DNA of 64,000 nt from Ursus arctos (GCF_023065955.2 NW_026622974.1:31899718-31963717); one strand, 5' to 3'. Numbered from the stretch's first letter, positions 12,703-23,961 are shown. Notes: a model not told the origin generated them from the letters alone. Numbers and translations: made by a program.

Positions 12703-12742
12703 TTTTGTTCATGGCGCAGTATCATCGTTAATCTGAGCAAGG
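12703..12742 (+). ncRNA. Possible U4 snRNA-like fragment
   Basis: 'ttttgttcatggcgcagtat' followed by 'catcgttaatctgagcaaggc' resembles the 5' end of U4 snRNA (ttgcgcagtggcagtatc...gtttatccgaggc) if about ten bases are missing. A SINE interrupts it just downstream. The match is short and gapped, so a chance resemblance is quite possible. Confidence 0.3.
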
Positions 12743-12756
12743 CAAAAAAGCAATTT

Positions 12757-12950
12757 CTTAAATAGATTTTATTTATTTGACAGAGAGAGAGAGAGCGAGC
12801 ACACATGCACAAGCGGGCAGAGTGGCAGGCAGAGTGGCAGGCAGAAGCAGGCTTCCAGCTGAGCAGAGAGCCTGATGGGGCTGGGTCCCCTGGGATCATG
12901 ACCTGAGCTGAAGGCGGGTGCTTAACCAATGGAGTCACCCAGGCGCCCCT
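12757..12950 (-). mobile_element. Carnivore tRNA-SINE
   Basis: Head 'gtcacccaggcgcccc' on the right. A perfect 15-bp target duplication, gcaaaaaagcaattt, lies at 12742-12756 and 12951-12965. The body contains a small tandem repeat (gagtggcaggca twice). Confidence 0.97.
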
Positions 12951-13051
12951 GCAAAAAAGCAATTTTAAATGGATTTCCTCCCATTATCACATTCCCCACT
13001 CCCATTCTCCTCTCCCCAAGAGGTAACTGCTCTAATGTGTGTAATGGATAT

Positions 13052-13249
13052 ATTTTTTTAAGATTTTATTTATTTATTTGATGGAGAGAGAGAGACAGCC
13101 AGTGAGAGAGGGAACACAGGCAGGGGGAATGGGAGAGGAAGAAGCAGGCTCCCAGTGGAGGAGACTGATGTGGGGCTTGATCCCAGGACCCTGGGATCAT
13201 ATCCTGAGCCAAAGGCAGACGCTTACAGACCGAGCCACCCAGGTGCCCC
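13052..13249 (-). mobile_element. Carnivore tRNA-SINE
   Basis: Reversed SINE with 'gagagacagccagtgagaga' and head 'gccacccaggtgcccc'. A perfect 12-bp target duplication, tgtaatggatat, lies at 13040-13051 and 13250-13261. Confidence 0.97.
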
Positions 13250-13284
13250 TGTAATGGATATTCTTAAGTTTAAACGTATCTTTG

Positions 13285-14080
13285 GAAATAAGTAGTGTGG
13301 TTTTGTGTGTGTGTGTGCATTTTAAAATTTATGCAAATAGATCTCATTCATTTTCTTACATTTTCACCAAGTAGTATGATTTTAAGGGTGATGTTGTTTT
13401 TAACTGCTGTGTCGTATTCAGTAGCGTTCCTCCACAGCCTTCTTCCTCTAGTGGTGGTCAACGAGGTTGTTTCCAATTGCCTGCCTCCACAGTGTTGTGG
13501 AAAACGTATTCTCTTACATGCTTCTTATTATAAGGTTTCTCTCTCTCCCTTTTTCTTTAGAAGTATGATTGGATAATCAAACACAATTGGTACATATGCA
13601 ATTACTTTGCCAGGTTGTTCTCCAGAATGGCAGTGACCAAGTATGGAGGAGTTGCTGTTTCCCCAGCAGCACTCAGCATTATAGGACTGGGCAATGTTTC
13701 CCTATCTGATGATCATAATGTAGTATCTCATTGTTGATTTTCTTCTTTGCTTACTGAGATAATATACTTGTTTTTTATTCACATATTTTCCCATCTTTCT
13801 AGGATTTTTCAATCTGATTGCTTCCAGGAGCTTCCTCTATAGCATAGTTATCAATCCTTTACCTATAACTTATGTCAATTCCCTTCACCTGTCTATTACA
13901 ACTGACCTTTAGTTTGAAATTGCAGAATAATTCAAGGATAGTTGACATTTTTATACTGTTAAGTCACACCACATATATACACAGGCTAGATATCCATTTA
14001 CTTAGATCTTCTTTAATGTCATTTAGTAGAATTTAAAATTTTCTCCCTAAAGAATTAACACATTAATGATATCTCATCTA
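13285..14080 (-). mobile_element. Ancient L1 fragment (3' UTR into ORF2)
   Basis: Read in reverse this follows a very old L1. Landmarks on the plus strand are 'gaggttgtttccaattgcct' (13463), 'agaagtatgattgg' (13559), 'actttgccaggttgttctcc' (13603), 'gttgctgtttccccagcagc' (13652), 'gtagtatctcattgttgatt' (13720), 'caggagcttcctctatagc' (13826) and 'atgtcatttagtagaattt' (14017). There is no open frame of any length. Divergence is high. Confidence 0.7.
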
Positions 14081-14399
14081 AAATGTAATTATCCCTCTAC
14101 AAATTTGGCATTATTAACTAGTTTAATGTGCATGTTCCATATCAGCTTATGTCCTTTATGTCTGTAGTGTTTATAAACTCCTCAAGACAAGATCTGTTTA
14201 ACTTCATCTGTGTATAAAGTTAAACGTCTACCAGCTCTAAAGATGGATATTGATATGTACTTTTCATTAAATGATTCCTTATTTTTTCTTTTGTAAAATG
14301 CCTCAAACAAAATGGTAAATCTTTATTATTTATTATTATTTTTAGAATACTCATTTTTAGAATAAAGAATTGTTGAATCAATAACAGTAGACTTAAGGA

Positions 14400-14500
14400 G
14401 TAGAGTAATCCAGTTTATATTTATATTTATATTACATTCATATTTTTTTATATTTATATTACAAAATTTTTTTGTATTTATATTTATATTACAAAATTTT
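14400..14500. repeat. AT-rich imperfect tandem repeat
   Basis: Several imperfect copies of 'tatatttatatttatatta', interleaved with 'caaaattttt'. Confidence 0.8.
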
Positions 14501-14539
14501 TACTGACTGCCTACCACGTGGCAGGCTATCATATATTCT

Positions 14540-15921
14540 AGGATGATCTGTGGATCCCTATCATCCTGAGACCCTTTCAGGAGGTCTGTAAGATAAGAAT
14601 TATATTCATAACAATTTTAAGATGTTATTTTGCTTTTCAACTCTGTTGACATTTGCACTGATTGTGCAAAAGCAATTCTAGAGGGTGAAACCTCTGGTTT
14701 CTTAGGATAAATCCAGACAGTAGCACCAATCTGTACCAACAGTCATTGTGTTCTTCACTGACACGCATTCATTATGAAACAACAAAAAACAAAAAAAACA
14801 CACCAGTTTTTTTTATTAAGAATCTCCTTGCTGAGGCAATAAAATTATTAATTTTATTAAATCTAATCCTTGGATATGACTTTTTAATATTTTGTGATAA
14901 AATGGAAAGTATGTGTACTGAAGTACCATGGTCATCTTGAAGAAAAGCACTTTTGCCAAAAGAACTGTATCAATTTTTTTCACAGAATATCATTATACAT
15001 GGAAAGGATGTATACAACTGGCTGACAAACTGTGACTATCAGACGTGGATATTTGGCAAATATTTTCTCAAAAATGAAAAAAGTGAGTATTTCATTTCAA
15101 AAGAAGCAATAGTTGATATTGATAAAAAAAAAAAATGAAAGCTTCCAAGTGAAAATTAGAGTTTTGGAGAATTATCCGCCACCATGAGCTTGATGGCTTC
15201 CCAATACTTAAAGACTTTTCTGATGAGATCAGAACAAGTGTGATTTTTTAATATTATATAATAACATGGTCAATATTTGAAGAATCTGAATAAATGATCA
15301 AATGACCAATGCATAAAGTTACAAAACCATGCACAGGTAGACAATCCATTCAAATTTTAAAATAGGCCAATCAATTTTAATGCACATTGAAAAAGTTAAT
15401 TTATATGGTTTCAGATGCCATGTTGCAATCAGCCTTTAAGGAACTACCACTTGTTGAGTTTTAGTTTAGTATCAAAGAAAATGTGCACAAATGTCTGAAA
15501 GGCCTACAAAATATTCTTCCCTTTCCAACTACGTGTCAGTACGAGGACAGATTTTAATCAACACAACATATCACAACAGATGGAATGCAGGAACAGATAT
15601 AAGAATCCAGAAGTCTTTTATTAGACAAGACATTAAAGATATTTGCAAAAATAAAGAAGAATACCATTCTTGTCACTACTTTTTTTGTTTTAGAAAATAG
15701 AATTACTTTTCATAAAAATGTAATTTGTGTTAACATATAACAGATTTATTATTACTGTTTTAAAATAAAGAGAATACTTAAGTATTTTTAAAATTTCTCA
15801 GTTTTAATTTCTAATAGTAGATTAACAATAGATATAACTCACATATACAAAAGTTCTTTTGGCTCCTGAAAGATTTCTAAGAGTGCAAATTTCCTGAGAC
15901 AAATAAATTTGAGATCCACTG
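14540..15921 (+). mobile_element. Decayed hAT-superfamily DNA transposon
   Basis: Nucleotide order matches a known mammalian hAT element (Charlie/ZBED type). Landmarks are 'gaccctttcaggaggtctgt' near 14568, 'tgttgacatttgcactgat' near 14644, 'cttcccaatacttaaagact' near 15198 and 'cttttctgatgagatcagaa' near 15214. The 3' end (15909-15921, ttgagatccactg) is the complement of the hAT terminal repeat cagtgg(a/t)tctcaa; 'ctctaaaa' after it could be one side of an 8-bp target site. No matching 5' terminus is visible, so the left end is lost or too diverged. It is dead: many stops. Confidence 0.8.
14746..15700 (+). pseudogene. hAT transposase relic (ZBED/Charlie-like)
   Basis: Broken open frames at 14746-14940, 14953-15138 and 15491-15700 line up in order with one hAT transposase. 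The first keeps 'LLAEAIKLL...FLIFCDKMES...TEVPW'. The second keeps 'LTNCDYQTWIFGKYFLKNE' (middle domain). The last keeps 'YHNRWNAGTDIRIQ..FIRQDIKDICKNK', the C-terminal dimerisation region. Host genes such as GTF2IRD2 and ZBED family members descend from such transposases, but frameshifts, stops and missing segments rule out a domesticated gene here. Confidence 0.75.
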
Positions 15922-16046
15922 CTCTAAAACTAGAGAGGAGAATGAAAGAGACAAAAGTCCCTGCCCTCATTCTAGTTGGGGTATATAGGTGAACAGATAT
16001 ATAAAGATAACTTTGGATTGTGTAAAGCTTAAAACAAATGAAGTGA

Positions 16047-16256
16047 GGGGTGCCTGGGTGGCTCAGTGGGTTAAGCGCCAACTCTTGGTTTCAGCTCAGG
16101 TAATGGTCTTGGGGTCATGAGATCAAGCCCTGCATAGGCTGCCTGCTCAGCGTGGAGTCTGCTTGAGATTCTTTCCCTCTCCCTCTGACCCTCTCCCTGC
16201 TCACACACACGCTCTCTCTCTCTCTCTCTCAAATAAATAAATAAATCTTAAAAAAT
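16047..16256 (+). mobile_element. Carnivore tRNA-SINE
   Basis: Complete head-to-tail copy: 'gggtgcctgggtggctcagt', (CT)n, then 'aaataaataaataaatctt'. A perfect 16-bp target duplication, aaaacaaatgaagtga, lies at 16031-16046 and 16257-16272. Confidence 0.98.
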
Positions 16257-16305
16257 AAAACAAATGAAGTGATATGATGCAGAGTACGTGGGTAAGAGTA
16301 CTTTA

Positions 16306-16502
16306 TTATTTTTTTAAAAAGTATTTATTTGAGAGAGAGAGAAAGTGATCATGGGTGGGAGGGGCAGCAGGAGAGAGAATCTCAAGCAGACTCTGTGCTG
16401 AGCATGGAGCCCGGGGTGGTGCTGGATCTCACAACCCTGAGATAAGACCTGAGCCTAAACCAAAAGTTGGATGCTTAACCCACGGTACCACTCAGGCACC
16501 CT
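16306..16502 (-). mobile_element. Carnivore tRNA-SINE
   Basis: Reversed copy. A perfect 16-bp target duplication, gggtaagagtacttta, lies at 16290-16305 and 16503-16518. With the plus copy 50 bp upstream it makes an inverted SINE pair, tails facing each other. Confidence 0.97.
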
Positions 16503-16544
16503 GGGTAAGAGTACTTTAAATACTAAGCTCAGGGAAGTTTTCTT

Positions 16545-17137
16545 TGAGGACATTACAATTTGATCTGAAACTTGAAATACAAGTAAAAGTGACCAATTAG
16601 AAAGTCAGAGGAAGAACATTCCCGGGAGGAGAAAGAATTTCATCAGTTTGAAACAAAAAGAGTTTGCATGTTTGAGAACCAAAAATGAGGCCAGTGTGGC
16701 TGGGGTAGAACAGTCATCAGAGAAAGCAGTGCTAGAGGAGGTTGGGCAAGTGGGCAGAGGAACCAGGACCTTCGTGGCAATCATTCGAATTAAAACAGAA
16801 GTCCAGTGGGAAGCCATTAAAGGCTGGAGTGAAGGAAGCTGACTCTGGCTGTTGTGCCGAGGATGGGTTGCTTGGTAATAAGTTGGCAGTAAGAGCTGAG
16901 GCAAGGAGACTAGTTAGACAGGCAAGACACTGGCAAAAAGAGGAGTCAAGTGGCTAGGCCAAGGCAGTGGCCATGGAGATTGCGAAAAGGTGATAGATTC
17001 CAACATATGTTGGAAATAACAGTAGGGTCTGTTGATGGAATTGTTGTGGGGAATGAAAAAGGGAGGAATCAAAATGGATTCTTAGGTCTTCAAGTAGAGC
17101 AACCAACTGATTGAGAGTGCATTTGCTGAGATGGCTC
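16545..17137 (-). mobile_element. L2 LINE, antisense, first part
   Basis: The plus strand reads as reverse-complement L2 in order: 'gccagtgtggctggggtaga' (16691), 'gggaagccattaaaggctgg' (16807), 'ctgactctggctgt' (16840), 'aaggagactagttagacagg' (16904), 'ggcagtggccatggagattg' (16964) and 'catttgctgagatggc' (17120). The same element resumes at 19285 after an inserted sense L2. Confidence 0.85.
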
Positions 17138-19265
17138 ACCACATTGACACACCTTCAGCTCCCTTGCACCTCTCCATCACATCTGCCTTGCCAAACCCCA
17201 AACCTGGTCAAATCTAAATCTCCATTGACTCTTCCTACGCATCTGAGCAATGAAACATGGATAGAGAAGCTAACTGATCTCTCTTCACGACCTCAAATTT
17301 TAAGTGGGCCTTTCCTCTACTATGCAATCCTACTATAATTTCCTAGCTAATTCACCTTCTTACTCTCCTAGATAATTATTGTACATATTCTTTTCTCTCT
17401 TTTGATCTCCAATACCTCTCTGTTCTCTGTTTCCTCAGCTGATAATGACCTTACTTTCTATTTCAATAAAAATTGGACTTCCATACTTCTGGTTACATCT
17501 GCCAATCCACAGCAAACTGAGCCTTCTGCCTTACTTCTCATTGTAATGAATGAAATGTCTGGTCTCCTACCTAAGATCACCATCTCCATCCAAACTCTGC
17601 ATCCTGTCTTTCTTACCTAATTGTGAGCATTGCTCCAATAGATAATTCCTATCTTTCCTGAGTCATCAGTCAGCATCTGCAGCACTCTAAATAAGCTTTC
17701 ACTCCCTCCATTCCACAGAAATAATCTTGTCAAAGTCATCGGTGACCTTCACTTTGTTAACGTAATGATGTTTCTCAGACTTTAATCTTACTCACTTTGT
17801 CAGCTGCATTTAAGAGAGTCAGCCACTCCCTTCTCCTTGAGACACTTATTTTTCCTCCAAGCACCATGCTCTTTTGGTTCTGCTTTTTCACTAGTCACTC
17901 TTTCCTCAGTCTTCTCAGCAGGTTCCTCATCATCTTCCCAATCGGTAACTGTTGGAACCTCCCAGATTTCACTCATTGGAACTCTTCTATCTAAACTCAC
18001 TCCCTTGTTGATCTAATCAAGTCTGGGGGCTTTCAATATTGTTGTTACTCTGATAAACCCCAATTAGTATCTTCCACCTGATTGCTCCCTGAAACCCCAG
18101 ACTCATATATCCAGTGATCATTTGACATCACCATTTAGTTGTTTAGCAGTTATCTCAAATTTAATGTCTAACTGAGTTCCTGCCTCCCCGCACCCCTCCC
18201 ATATCTGTTCCACCTACAACCATCATCATTTCAGTAACACCATAATTTTGTTTAAGTCAAAAACCTTGGAATATGCCTGACACTTCCGTTGTACAATCCA
18301 TCAGTAACATTCTGCTGGTTCTAACTTCAAATCATATCCAGAATCCTACCACTTCTCACCACCTCTGTTGCTACCACTCTAGCTCAGGTCATCATCATCT
18401 CTTGCCTAAAGACTCTTAACTGGTTTTCTGCTTCTGCTTCCCTCTGCCTACAAGATATTATGCAGCAGCCAGAGTGATTTATTTAAGACGTAATTTTAAT
18501 AATGTCTCTTAAAATCTTCCAAGGCCTTTTCATTTCATTGTGCATAAAAATCAAAATCCTTACCATGGCCTCCAATAAATGATCTGGTCCCTTGCCACCT
18601 CTCTAATCTTGTTTCCTGACCATCTTCCCTTTCTATCCCACCTCTCAACTCTACTTCAGCAACACGACTCCTTGCTGTTCCTTGAACACATTAAGCACAC
18701 TCCTACTTTAGGACCTTTCTCGCTTGCAGCTCCCTCCATCTGGACTGCTCTTCTTTTAGATATCTACATGGCTTACTTCCTCACTTCTTTCGGGTTTTTG
18801 CTTGAATATCATCTTCTCATAAAGATATTCCCTTAACACCCTTCAACTTCTAGGTGAAGATGGAAGATTGAACACATGCATTTCATTCAGCACTCTCCTC
18901 CAACTCCACTAAGTGGCAGTTAATGAATGTATTTTAAACCCATAGACTCACAAAGACAAACATAATGAAAGAGGAGATACTAATGACAAAATTTTGAAAG
19001 CTGGAAAGGAGAGATAACAAAACACACCACCCCCACCCCCATCCATTCCTCTTATTTTTCTCAATAGCACTCAACCTAGGTAAATATAGATACAAATAAA
19101 CACAAGATATCTATTTACTTTTAAATTTTTTGTGGTCTCCCGCTCCCCTGCCCCAAGAATGTAAGCTGCATGACAGCAGTCTTCATTTTGGTTCATTGTT
19201 GAATTCTCAGGCTTTGAAATCACATAGATATTCAATAAAAATTTTTGACTGAGTAACTGGGGTGG
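17138..19265 (+). mobile_element. L2 LINE, sense, inserted in an opposite L2
   Basis: Runs from the late RT region to the 3' end of an L2 (CR1-related clade). Recognisable pieces are 'agactcatatatccagtgat' (18100), 'caaaaaccttggaatatgcc' (18259), 'atcatatccagaatcctacc' (18332), 'cagcagccagagtgattta' (18464), 'ccttgctgttccttgaacac' (18671) and the 3' UTR end with 'aagaatgtaagctgcatga' (19155) and 'cacatagatattcaataaaa' (19222). The 17.1-17.7 kb part is weakly matched. There is no open RT frame. Confidence 0.82.
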
Positions 19266-19284
19266 CCTGGACAAGGTGCAGAGT

Positions 19285-19560
19285 ATGGAAGGTGTGGTGT
19301 TTGGAAATCAACAATTCTGATTTAGATGCTAATTCGGAGATACCTATTAGACATCAAGGTGAAGATGTCAAGTGAGAATCTGGATATCTGGAACAGAATG
19401 CAGAATGCAGACATCCAGGCTAAATGTATGTATTTTAGAGTCATCAACACTAGGGCTAGGTGAGATCACCTGGGGGAATACAGACACAAAAAGAAAAATG
19501 CCAAGCTCTGAGTCTGGAGGACTCCATCATTTAGAGGCCAGGAAACTGGTGATCTCCAAA
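19285..19560 (-). mobile_element. L2 LINE, antisense, second part
   Basis: Continues the 16545-17137 element toward its 5' side: 'gagatacctattagacatca' (19337), 'gtgaagatgtcaagtgagaa' (19359), 'gagtcatcaacactagggct' (19438), 'gtgagatcacctggggga' (19459) and 'catttagaggccaggaaac' (19529). Together with the first part it brackets the sense L2. Confidence 0.85.
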
Positions 19561-19744
19561 CCTTTAGGATCATATAGCATTATCTGTAAGAAGAAAAAAT
19601 GATTTAAGTTGAGCAATGTGAAAGAAGGTATTTATTTATTTATAAATTATATGTACTCTTGTACAAATATATTATGTACATTATAAAATACAAAGACATA
19701 TATATTTAAAAAGAATGAACTAAAGGACTTCCAGTTAAAAAGGA

Positions 19745-20225
19745 AGTATTACACACATGCATTTTTCAGGTCCCTTCTGAAGACCACTGTAGTGATAGTA
19801 AATGGATTTTTAAAAATAAAGTATAAACCCACAAGGACAAAGAGAACCAGAGTAAAACAATATCATCAGAATATAGGAAGCTGGAAGGAAGAAAGATGAA
19901 TGGCAACTGACTTTGACTCAGGAAAGCTGAAACTGCAGTGGGGAAAAGCCAAGAAGCAGCCTGATTTACAACGCAGAATCCTGTCCCCACCCCCACCCCA
20001 AGGCTCAGGAATTGGTGTCTGGCACCGCTGGTAGAGAAGGTAAATGTCAGGCAATAACAGGCTTGGTTGAAAGTCTGTTTAAGAAGCAGCTACACCCCCA
20101 GACACCTCCACCACTCTGCACTGCAGGTGACTAACCCCCGACTACACAGCGACTGACTGGAGGTTTATTTTCTGGGGGGATTAAATAGAGTCTTGAGAGG
20201 AGAACAACAGACACATGGTATCACC
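19745..20225 (+). mobile_element. Ancient L1 5' UTR-like block
   Basis: GC-richer block with 'aaagagaaccagagtaaaac', 'atcatcagaatataggaagc', 'cccaaggctcaggaattggt' and 'acacagcgactgactggagg', which I recognise as the 5' region of an old L1/HAL1-type element. It precedes ORF1-like sequence at 20930, from which it is separated by an L2. Confidence 0.6.
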
Positions 20226-20399
20226 AAAACTTATTCACACATTTCACGTGTATGTACATATGTAGAAAAACAATCCTTAGAGATGCAATAATAATATCTT
20301 GCTTTTATAATATTACATTTTGATATTTATATATCTTGAGTATCCAACATATTCTAGACTTCATTCACAGTGAAACTATCTTTGTTACTGGAAATCACT

Positions 20400-20715
20400 A
20401 TGCTTTATTATTCTTTGCCTGCAATGTCCTTTTCCTCCTTATCTGTTCGAAGAGCTCCCATTTACCTTTCAAGAGCTATCTCAAATATGATCTCTTCTTT
20501 AAGGGCTTCTTTGACTCCCCTCAACTGTTATTGTTCCATTATGTATGCAAAATAGTATGTTGTTTGTACTTCTATCATGTCAGTCCCTGCATTGTTTTAA
20601 ATTATAAGTCTGCTAACTCTCTTAGTCCAGGTACTATGTCTTGTTTATATATGTAGTCTGTTAACCTACTATAGTACTGGGTACACAATAGTTATTTAAT
20701 AACTGTTCAAATGGA
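20400..20715 (+). mobile_element. L2 LINE 3' end
   Basis: 'ctttcaagagctatctcaaa', 'cttctttgactcccctcaac', 'gtccaggtactatgtcttgt' and 'actgggtacacaatagttat' follow the L2 3' end in order. No RT part is present. Confidence 0.88.
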
Positions 20716-20929
20716 TGTTTGGAAATGAGTTTGTGTTCATTATCTCATTTGACTTTCCCAGATTCAATCAGTCACTAGATCCTAGCACTCTAAATATTTA
20801 TTATATCTATCACTTCTTGGATATAACATATCATGCCAGTATCTACTACCAAGAATCCATGTTCTTGCTGTATGTTGCTTGGACTATTAGCATCTTAACC
20901 CGACTTTAAAAGTTTAAAAGCTAACCACA

Positions 20930-22060
20930 AAAGAATCAAACTGATTCCAAGCCACAAAACCCAACAATACTTAAATGAATACAACGACATCCAGTGTTTA
21001 ATAACAATGTAAAAATTAATAATGTTAGTATTCAATCAAATGTTTCCAAGCATGCAAAAAAGCAGAAAAATGCAACTTATACCCAGGAGGAAAAAATCAA
21101 TCAATAGATACGGACCCGGAGATGAGATAATAGAATTGACTGACAAGGATGTTAAAATAGGTATTGTAAAAATATTTCATGTTCAAGAACGTAGAGGAAA
21201 ACATGAACATGAGAATGAGAGAAATGGAAGGTATTAAAAAACAAGTGAAGTTTTTAGATGAAACAGACATGATCCGAAATGAAAAGTAACTGAATGAGAT
21301 TAATAGCATATTACACACTGTAGAAAAAAGATTAGTGAACTTGAAGATGCAGCAATAGAAACTATCCAGAATTAAATAAAGAGAAATTATTTTATTTATT
21401 TAATTTATTTTTTAGAGGGGGGGCAGAGGGAGAGAAAGCCTCTTAAGCAGGCCCCACACCTGGTGCAGAGTCTGACTTGGGGCTTGATCTCATGACCCTG
21501 AGATCATGACCTGTGCTGAAATCAAGAGTCAGATGCTTAAATTGACTGAGATACCCAGGTGCCCCAAGAGAAATCATTTTTAAAATAAAAATAAGATTAA
21601 TGAGCTATGGGACAATATCAAATAGTCTAATAATGTATGTTTTTTTGGAATACCAGAAGGGGAGGGTAAAACAGAAAAAAAATATTTTAGAAAATAATAG
21701 CCACACTTTCTCCAAAACTGGTGACAATTATATCCCCACAGATTCAGAAACCTTAATGAGCATAAATATGAAGAAAAGCACATCAAGACACATAATCAAA
21801 TTACTAAAAATCAGTGATTAAAATGAAATCTGAAAAGCATCCAGAGATAAAGAACACATTATGTTCAGAAGAATACAGATAAAAGTGTAAGCAGATTTCT
21901 TATGAGAAAATATGGAGACCAGAAGATAATGGAGGAACTTCATTAAATAAATGAAACCAAAATAAAAAAAAAAATACCCAGAAAAAAATCTTCTAATAAT
22001 GAAGAAAATTGCTTTTTTCTTCAGACATAGAAAGCTAGAAAGAATACTGTTTTTTGTCAT
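20930..22060 (+). mobile_element. Ancient L1 (or HAL1) ORF1 region, copy A
   Basis: Plus-strand ORF1 relic: 'gacccggagatgagataata' (21113), 'gaattgactgacaaggatgt' (21132), 'gaggaaaacatgaacatgag' (21194), 'tagtgaacttgaagatgcag' (21332), 'gaataccagaaggggaggg' (21648), 'cacatcaagacacataatca' (21780) and 'tatggagaccagaagataat' (21911). It is broken by stops and a SINE at 21388. A second ORF1 follows in the same direction at 23.4 kb, so this is a separate element. A HAL1 origin (ORF1 only) is possible. Confidence 0.8.
21388..21565 (-). mobile_element. Carnivore tRNA-SINE in L1 ORF1
   Basis: Reversed older SINE, head 'atacccaggtgcccc'. The target duplication aagagaaat lies at 21379-21387 and 21566-21574. 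Confidence 0.93.
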
Positions 22061-22179
22061 AGCAATGAGAACAAATTTGTAACGATGAGTTACAAACTCA
22101 TAAATTTTCTTGACTCCATCAGAGAACTAAGATTACCAGGCACCCACGAGCTCTGAAACAAAAAACAGACAGACCTTTC

Positions 22180-22206
22180 CAGAGAGAGAGAGAGAGAGAG
22201 AGAGAG
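22180..22206. repeat. (GA)n microsatellite
   Basis: About 13 GA units at the L1 5' end. Confidence 0.9.
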
Positions 22207-22729
22207 AATGTGGGAATTGGCTCATCTGTGATATAATACGGGAAAAAGAGATGATACACACCATAAAAACATGTAAGAAGAATTGAGCTAAAAATTAAAG
22301 AGATTGGTAAAAAGGCTAAGTTTGGGCTAGCATGAGAGTATAGATACTTGAGAGCCACAAACACAAGACGAGTCTGCACCAAACTGCAAATCCTTTTCCA
22401 TGGGTTTCCATTGGGAGCTCACAAAAAAAAAGAGGCAATGGGCAGGACAAGAAACCAGAAAAAGCTTCCTTCAGGGGTGCAGAATCACTGAAGGGGATTG
22501 AGTGGGAAAGGCATGAAATTTTCCTGGATCCTTTACCTCTGTGAAATAAGAACCTCAGGTCTCGGAGGTAGAAGCAGTAAACCTTGATACTCCTGAGACA
22601 CATTTGCAGTACCACTGCGGCTAGTGGATGGGTAAAAGAAAAATACCCTCTCCTTATGATACAGAGGCAGGAAATAGTCCTAGACACAGATCCTTTATCA
22701 ATCAATACCGTTAAAGTTCTCCTATTACT

Positions 22730-22764
22730 GGGGGGGGGGGTGTTTTGCTGGGGGGGGGAGGGGA
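22730..22764. repeat. G-run cluster
   Basis: Runs of 11, 9 and 4 G in 35 bp, separated by 'tgttttgct' and 'a'. It has potential for G-quadruplex formation and lies in the old L1 5' UTR. Confidence 0.85.
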
Positions 22765-23773
22765 AATCTGGAAAGTCCTAAACAAGACCCACTAAGGATA
22801 CAAGGCACAGTTTGGCTGTCATAGGGAGGAAGGATAGGATCATGAGAAAGTCCCATCACAAAGGTGGGGGCATACAGAGTATAACTAAGACTTAACTGGA
22901 CCAGAACAACAAAGAAACTTCCTGCCCCCTCCCCAGATAGCAAGCATTGAATAACAATTAATAACAGGCTGTCACTGGGGAGGAGGCAAGATTGTGGAGA
23001 AAGATGTCCAATGTGTCATAATTGCACAGGGAAGGCTGAAAGCTGAGGGCATATCACGATCATTGAAAAAAGAAAAAGAAAACATTCAGCTCAGAGTCCC
23101 CAACCCGAACCACAAAGTAAGCCTAGAGGACACTGACACTGGTAGAGAACCGTAATCACAGAGACAACAAAACTAAAAGCAGTTCAACTTCTGACTAGGT
23201 TGAATCAACACCCAAAACTCATGGTCTAGTAGAAGAGGTGTGCCTATCTCCAAATATAAATGGTATCTACTTCAATTTCTACTGTTCAACGTATAATGTC
23301 TAGTATTCAGTAAAAATTATCTGACACATAAAACCTAAGAAAAGGCAACCCATTGTTAAAGCAATTAACAGAATCAGAACCAGAGATGACCAGAGGTTGG
23401 AAATCATGTAGTGAATTTAAAATAACTATTATTAAAATGTTAAAGGTTCTACTTGAAAGGGTAGGCAAATACATGAGCACATAAGAAATTTTAGCAGAGA
23501 GGTGAAAACTACAAGAAAGAGTCTAATAAAATGCTAGAAATAAAAAAAAACTCTGAAGCAACAGAAATAGATGCCTTCAATGTGCTCCTCAATTGACTTG
23601 ATACAAAAAATAATTGGTGAACTTGAAAATAACTGATTAAAAATTATGCACACTAAAACACAAAGAAAAAACAGAGTGGGAAAAGCATAACAGAGCATCC
23701 AAGAACTGTGGGGCAATATAAAAATGGTTTAACATACATGTAGGAGGAGAGAGGGGTGATGGGACAACATATG

Positions 23774-23961
23774 GGGCACCAGGGTGGTTTAGCTAGTTAA
23801 ACATCGCCTTCAGCTCTGGTCATAATCCCAGGGTCCTGGGGTCTAGCCCCACCTCTGGCTACCTGCTCAGCAAGGAAGCCTACTTCTCCCACTCCCTCTG
23901 TCACTACCTCTGCTGGAGCTCTCTCTTTCTCTCTCTCTCAAATAAATAAGTAAAATCTTTT
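23774..23961 (+). mobile_element. Carnivore tRNA-SINE (host of a second SINE)
   Basis: Older, diverged copy starting 'gggcaccagggtggttt' and ending in 'aaataaataagtaaaatctt'. The outer target duplication gggaca(a)c/aatatg lies at 23761-23773 and 24191-24203, so the next SINE went into this copy's tail. Confidence 0.93.

Noticed and set aside
14290..14345. TTATTATTTATTATTATTT run as an origin or scaffold-attachment site
   Set aside because: Common AT-rich low complexity in mammalian DNA; no supporting structure.
22316..22705. 129-codon minus-strand frame
   Set aside because: Antisense to the 5' UTR of the L1 at 22.08 kb; a repeat shadow.
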